DNA of 23,404 nucleotides from Apostichopus parvimensis. Lineage: Eukaryota; Echinodermata; Holothuroidea; Aspidochirotida; Stichopodidae. The notes under the pieces are model-generated. The model was not told the DNA's origin, made no database searches, and saw nothing but the letters and a program-made list of their open reading frames with translations. Position 1 is the stretch's first letter; each line of letters starts with the position of its first letter. The stretch is from the NCBI GenBank assembly GCA_000934455.1, contig KN892508.1, positions 6,121-29,524 of the forward strand, read 5' to 3'. Shown here piece after piece: positions 19,601 to 23,404 of this stretch. A program made the translations under genes and the position numbers.

Positions 19601-22600
19601 CTTAAAGATCTGCTTTATTGGCTCCAATTATAGCACGCTATATCTAGGAAAGTTTTGTGATTACGTAATCGACCTGCCACGGTCGTAAATCAACCTCGGG
19701 CTCTACAATTAGCCTGCATAGCTTCTTAACACCATTAGGCTGTTTGTGTAAACACTCCGTGGAAATATGTTCATGTCTACAGTGTAGTTAATCATACAGC
19801 GTACACACAAAGACCCTCATACAAGAAAAAGTATGTGGCAGGGCGTTGCAGACTAATTGGTATAAAGAGGTCATTTTACGACCAAGGCAGGTCAATTACG
19901 TAATTTCAAGAAACTTTTTCGTGATAGCGTGCTATAGTTAGGGTCTATACAGCAGACCTTTAAACTATCCCATAAATTGTGGACTTACTAGTCAAATAGT
20001 CACTGCTATAATTTGTAACTTTTGGAAGGATTTTAGTCCTGCAAAGATACTAAAGTACATTTTTTTTATCGTGGGCAATTTGTCTCTATGACATTTTAAA
20101 GACCTTTTGATACCAAAGACTTCACAGAAACTTCTAGTTTATCTTCAATCGTGACTCTGCGGGACTCTGACAGGGCCCTTTAGTTGCACTTACATACAGT
20201 GATGTGTACACAGGACTTTAAGGGTGTGAATACCCCTGACTGATTTTAGAGAAGGGGTATATGAACCTCTCTGAGAGTGCAAGAGGCGAATCAGGATCTT
20301 ACACAAGGAGGGCATATTACCCCTGGTTTCACTGGTTACCATGGTAGTACACTTGAGTGTAAAAACTTACGGTATGTTGTAACTGGCCCAGTAGGAATTT
20401 TTCTCCAAGAAATCTTCAGATGTCATGTCATTGGCTCTAATGAAACCACTGATAAGAGAGATGAAACAACAAGTCATAAATCACAGAAGAAATGGCGGCT
20501 ACCGTATCATAGAAAGAAAATACTTTCACAGGCAAACATGTCACGTGTAAATCCATGTTCTTATATAGTTGGAACTACTATGCAACACAGTAGTTATTCA
20601 AAGTGTATGAAATTTAAAGGGTGTGAAGACTCGCGCAAAAAGAAACGTTCAATGCCGGTAATCTGACCTAGTTTCGAATGAGGTGTAATAATAATAGATT
20701 TATAATGCGCTAATTATAAACAAAATAGTTGTCAAAAGCGCCATACATATAAATATGAATAGAAAGAAAAGCAAAAACAATAATGCAACAATGAAATATA
20801 ATAATCAAATTGAAAAATGTTTAGCATAGAGGTAGGTTTTTAGTTTAGATTTGAAAAGTGATTTATTAGGTATACATTTTAAATGGTTTGGGAGGGAATT
20901 CCACAATTTGGGACCAGAAACTGAAAAAGCATGGTTGGCATAAGTAACCCCATTGGTCCTAGGTTCAAGGAGGGTAATAAATTTTGACTGACGGGTGGCA
21001 CGCTTGTAATGCTTTACTATTAGAAGTTCTGAAAGGTAGTTTGGAGATAAATGGTTATAAATACAATTGTGGATTAAAATAAGGACTTTGAAATGTATAC
21101 GTGTTTCAATTGGAAGCCAGTGTAATGCTTTAAGAAGAGGGGTAACATGTGTAAACTTAGATTGCTTGAAGATAAGTTTGGCAGCCCAGTTTTGAATTTT
21201 TTGCAAACGAATTACCAGATTTTTTGGAAGGCCAATGAAAATAGAATTACAGAAATCAAGTGTAACAGAAGTGTTAGACACCACCATCGATCCCAGAAAA
21301 TGCACACACAGCTTGCTACCGTCGGTAATTAGACACTAGTGTACAGTCAGTACATACAGCTGCGGTCAATACCCACAGCACTGTAATAACGATACAGCAA
21401 TGGACATCTCAGGTCCAGCTAAAGATAACAAGGTATCACGTTTCATTACTGTCTGCATTTTGTAGCGACACAAACAAAACGTCACTTGCAAGCAACGGAA
21501 AGTTAATTTTTCAGATGGCCGCACGCGGTTTGGGGCGAGTCTTCAATGCCTTTAAGGGCCCATTTTTCATGATTGTGGTGTGCAATGGGTAGAAAATCAT
21601 CAATTTGCTAAACTGCAATAAAAAATTAAAAAAAAATATTATGTAGGAAACTGCAAAAATTTTAAAAGAAAACCTCAAAATGCCCTCTGTATAAAGATAG
21701 GTGCATCTTAAGTCAACAGCAAAAATACTGTTTCTAAACATGTTATATTATAATTTCAACCATGTGTAAAATATGGACATGTGTTCCTTTTGTCTACAAA
21801 TGCATTTCCCCAATAAGTTCAATATAGTGTCAGGAACGAAGTAGACAGTAATTCAAAAGGTTTGGCACTTTTGGCGGATTAAAGCTCGTTATTCCTCTTG
21901 CGGGGTCGATGTGTTCTGATAGTACACTAAATGAACCAATAATTTGATTCTGCCATCATTGCCGATAAGAACAATCGTAGTGGTTACCATATTCCTTTGG
22001 TTGATAACTATAGTGCACGGCTTAGGGCCTCAGTGGCACAAATATGTTCTTGGGGGGCCACACCACAATTTGGTTCACAAAATAAATCTTGCACAAAATC
22101 TCGGATTGTACCAACTCCAATAAAAAAGTACTAGACGGAAATATTACGCTATGAGGGAATATCAAAAAGTTCTACATGCCCGTCTGCCGTCTGTTATGTC
22201 GATGGATCCTATCACCTTGTAACTTAGCATAGTTTTTATATAGGGATACCCTAGGGTTCCCCTATATACAAACTATGCTAAGTTACAATGGTTTCTTTCC
22301 TTTCGGTCATTCAGTGAGTATATTGTAATTGGTTGATTTATAGTTAGATGATGTCACATGTGGTAAAATGTGGCCTGCTGATTTCTGAACTTGTGGCTCA
22401 GAAGATCACACATATACTAATGGCGTACAAACAAGTGCTTAAACGAATATAGATGACATATTATGAATATTTATCTGACATGCAGATATCCTTGTCAACA
22501 CACAGAGATTGTTAGGGATGAAGAGTTCCTCACCCATTCTCCTTTTATGTTCTAAACTACATTGCAAAGCAAACCCTGCTTTATGTTTTTATAATATATC

Positions 22601-22931
22601 ACATAGCAAGCATGAAGATCAACATCAACTTGTGAAAACATATCATTCGGAAACGAACAATACAAACACGGCAATATGATTCCAGAATAAGAAATCAGTC
22701 ATAATTCATTGTGAATCATAATTCGTTGTTTGAATATCAAGCTGTCCCCAACTAAACACCTCATACTAGAAACTCAAGCATCATCCTCATTGGACAGACC
22801 TAACAAGAGAGGAGAACAAAAAAAGAGCGAATACTCACGGCAACTGTTCTGCTAAAACGAAGAGTCCATCCCTTGGACTTTCACCTGGAGTAAACTTGTT
22901 GTAGTCGATGACCATCCACTGGTTATTGTAA
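16506..22931 (-). CDS. PLBD2: Phospholipase B-like 2 (lysosomal), last five coding exons; 5' part outside the window
   Basis: PLBD2-family proteins are lysosomal glycoproteins of the N-terminal-nucleophile hydrolase fold, named as putative phospholipases; the natural substrate is not well settled. The exons, 5' to 3', are 22931-22839, 20448-20371, 19435-19283, 18001-17842 and 16679-16506. They join in frame to 218 residues plus a stop, roughly the last third of a protein of about 590. Family blocks in order are NNQWMVIDY (2-10), YWASYNIP (50-57), PRAKMFRRN (85-93), MRYNDF (107-112), GISARSDLNPADG (131-143), HGGTDAK (155-161), SGPTWDQQVPFQW (177-189) and DPVKVNW (210-216). ISARSDLNP and HGGxDxKV favour PLBD2 over PLBD1. 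Three N-glycosylation sequons (N64-M-S, N93-H-T, N121-C-T) fit a lysosomal glycoprotein. The nucleophile cysteine and signal peptide would be in upstream exons not seen here. Confidence 0.93.
16680..17841 (-). other. PLBD2 intron D-E
   Basis: A GT-AG intron of 1162 bp. It contains a C-rich run (17106-17125). The frame at 17695-17928 on the + strand only shadows exon D. Nothing else was recognised. Confidence 0.9.
17842..18001 (-). CDS. PLBD2: PLBD2 exon D
   Basis: The acceptor is CCTAAAAAG and the donor GTGAGT; it ends in phase 0. It encodes residues 109-161: YNDFQNDSLGACNCTPP, then GISARSDLNPADG, then HRCHGGTDAK. A CxC pair (C120, C122) sits where I recall vertebrate PLBD2 having CxxC, and one residue is missing in that loop. 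Confidence 0.94.
18612..18652. repeat. (CA)n microsatellite
   Basis: This is a CA run with CG and TA interruptions inside the satellite array. Frames across it on both strands are artefacts of the dinucleotide run. Confidence 0.95.
18731..18757. repeat. (CA)n microsatellite
   Basis: A second, shorter CA run with a GATA interruption, about 80 bp after the first. Confidence 0.9.
19283..19435 (-). CDS. PLBD2: PLBD2 exon C
   Basis: The acceptor is ACCCATCCAG and the donor GTGAGA. The exon encodes YFPDIYNMSG through DTDSVMKLM (residues 58-107). It holds two glycosylation sequons (N64, N93) and the conserved CPRAKMFRRN block. It ends AG, completed to Arg108 in exon D. Confidence 0.94.
19436..20370 (-). 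other. PLBD2 intron B-C
   Basis: A GT-AG intron of 935 bp. More than a third of it is the foldback MITE at 19606-19959. Confidence 0.9.
19602..19963. mobile_element. TTAA-flanked foldback MITE
   Basis: Arms at 19606 to about 19728 and about 19846 to 19959 are imperfect inverted copies; blocks such as TATAGCACGCTAT, TTACGTAAT, GACCTGCC and GGTCGTAAA recur inverted in the same order. TTAA lies at each outer edge (19602-19605 and 19960-19963). The ends read AGATCTGCT and AGCAGACCT. The loop of about 117 bp has no coding capacity. The TTAA and AG...CT ends again suggest a Kolobok/piggyBac-type non-autonomous element. Confidence 0.75.
20371..20448 (-). CDS. PLBD2: PLBD2 exon B (78 bp)
   Basis: This small exon lies between a TCTCTTATCAG acceptor and a GTAAGT donor. 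It encodes GFIRANDMTSEDF, then LEKNSYWASYNIP. It was found by requiring the YW-SYNIP block missing between exons A and C, and both junction phases then close exactly. A longer open frame on the other strand (20277-20666) covers it but has no family features. Confidence 0.92.
20684..21305 (-). mobile_element. 5'-truncated non-LTR retrotransposon (CR1/L2 group), 3' end
   Basis: A minus-strand frame (21305-20805) encodes about 150 residues typical of the C-terminal part of LINE reverse transcriptase proteins: DFCNSIFIGLPK, LVIRLQKIQNWAAKLI, HVTPLLKALHWLPIETRI, LSPNYLSELL and FSVSGPKLWNSLPNHLK. It has no internal stop and ends at TGA. After it comes an A/T-rich 3' UTR and a tail AGCGCATTATAAATCTATT followed by ATT units (about 20684-20710), as in CR1/L2-type elements. 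Upstream of about 21270 the similarity fades, so the 5' part, including the catalytic reverse transcriptase region, is missing. It lies in an intron in the same sense as PLBD2. Confidence 0.85.
22217..22288. repeat. 72-bp near-perfect palindrome
   Basis: The arms 22217-22252 and 22253-22288 pair at 33 of 36 positions around a CCCTAGGG centre. The outer arms, TTGTAACTTAGCATAGTTT and its complement, are perfect. It could extrude a cruciform, or as intron RNA form a long hairpin. It may be a small foldback MITE. Confidence 0.95.
22839..22931 (-). CDS. PLBD2: PLBD2 exon A (first one in the window)
   Basis: On the minus strand the acceptor TTCTATTACCTTTAG precedes the exon and GTGAGT follows it. 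It encodes YNNQWMVIDYNKFTPGE through LAEQL. Its first base finishes a codon begun in an upstream exon that is not in the window. It ends with CC, completed to Pro31 by exon B. Confidence 0.92.
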
Positions 22932-23404
22932 CTAAAGGTAATAGAAGAAACCATGGTAACCATACATCTGTTTTTAACACATATCAACTGTATGATTAAC
23001 CTTTGACTCTATGACTATGCATTATTCAGATTACCATTTAACCTTTGCCTTTGTTGATTCCACAGAAGATTAAATGTTGCATCAAACTGATCAGTCCTTA
23101 ATATCTTGTGACCAAATCTAGCTTTATGATTGGCTGGGATTAGGTACGTTTTTCACCTCGTGTTGAGAAGTTTGTTAAGTTGCTGCACATCTCAAAGGCG
23201 TGTAAATGTAAATGTTAAGGTCATTCAAAACATTTCTTCAATTGTAATCAAATCACTGATCGAATAAACATGACACCGATGGGGGTTTTTGTCGTGATTT
23301 TTGTCAAGCTAATTATCAGATGATTATGCCAGTTTGGTGTGAGAAGAAAAACTATATAACATTCAAAGGGAACAACTGTGCACTAATAGAAAATGTAGGT
23401 CCTG
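22932..23404 (-). other. PLBD2 upstream intron, cut by the window edge
   Basis: This is the 473 bp upstream of exon A on the - strand. I find no PLBD2-like exon in it, so the preceding exon lies beyond the right edge. Confidence 0.7.

Larger units (their letters stand above)
20449..22838 (-). other. PLBD2 intron A-B
   Basis: A GT-AG intron of 2390 bp. It contains the LINE fragment (20684-21305) and the palindrome (22217-22288). The frame at 21511-21741 has no family features. Confidence 0.9.

Noticed and set aside
20094..20222. TTAAAGACC and inverted GGACTTTAA as a third TTAA MITE
   Set aside because: Only about nine bases resemble each other, and no arms continue inward.
20277..20666. 129-codon open frame on the + strand
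   Set aside because: It overlaps PLBD2 exon B, which is supported by family blocks and exact splice phases on the other strand. The frame has no recognisable domain and ordinary intron DNA at both ends.
20656..21329. CGGTAAT on both sides of the LINE as a target duplication
   Set aside because: The left copy lies over 20 bp outside the apparent tail and 7 bases is weak evidence.

Overview
The window looks like nuclear genomic DNA from a marine invertebrate deuterostome, most likely an echinoderm and possibly a sea cucumber. The reasons are AT-rich DNA with long introns and GT-AG splice sites, many dinucleotide runs, scattered TAGGCCTA palindromes, and the dispersed 'AGGTCAAAGGTCA' satellite and LINE/MITE debris that I associate with echinoderm-type genomes. 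The species is inferred; I could run no search.

Two conserved protein genes can be rebuilt exon by exon, and they converge. On the + strand, 6498-12974, is a complete five-exon phosphoserine phosphatase (PSPH, 222 residues), the last enzyme of L-serine synthesis. All four HAD motifs are present and every splice phase closes. On the - strand, 22931 down to 16506, are the last five coding exons (218 residues) of a lysosomal phospholipase B-like 2 protein (PLBD2). Its 5' exons lie beyond the right edge. The stop codons are about 3.5 kb apart, tail to tail. The two genes share no obvious pathway, so the arrangement looks like ordinary neighbourhood.

Layout: 1-6497 has no recognisable gene. It holds an inverted-repeat element with a telomere-like core (3471-3727), a decayed hammerhead-type repeat (about 4408-4460) and short duplications. 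PSPH intron 1 carries a hammerhead-ribozyme-like repeat on the - strand. PSPH intron 3 holds a GT run followed by a 145-bp satellite whose units contain perfect DR1 nuclear-receptor-type sites. PSPH intron 4 holds a TTAA-flanked MITE. The intergenic stretch 12975-16505 holds the PSPH 3' UTR and a perfect 216-bp duplication. The PLBD2 introns hold a diverged antiparallel array of the same satellite, a second TTAA-flanked foldback MITE, a 5'-truncated CR1/L2-group LINE and a 72-bp near-perfect palindrome.

I see no convincing new multigene system. The most unusual material is repeat-derived: the hammerhead-like fold, the DR1 satellite present in introns of both genes in the same sense as each gene, the telomere-core inverted element and the long palindrome. 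Most other open frames are chance frames in noncoding DNA.
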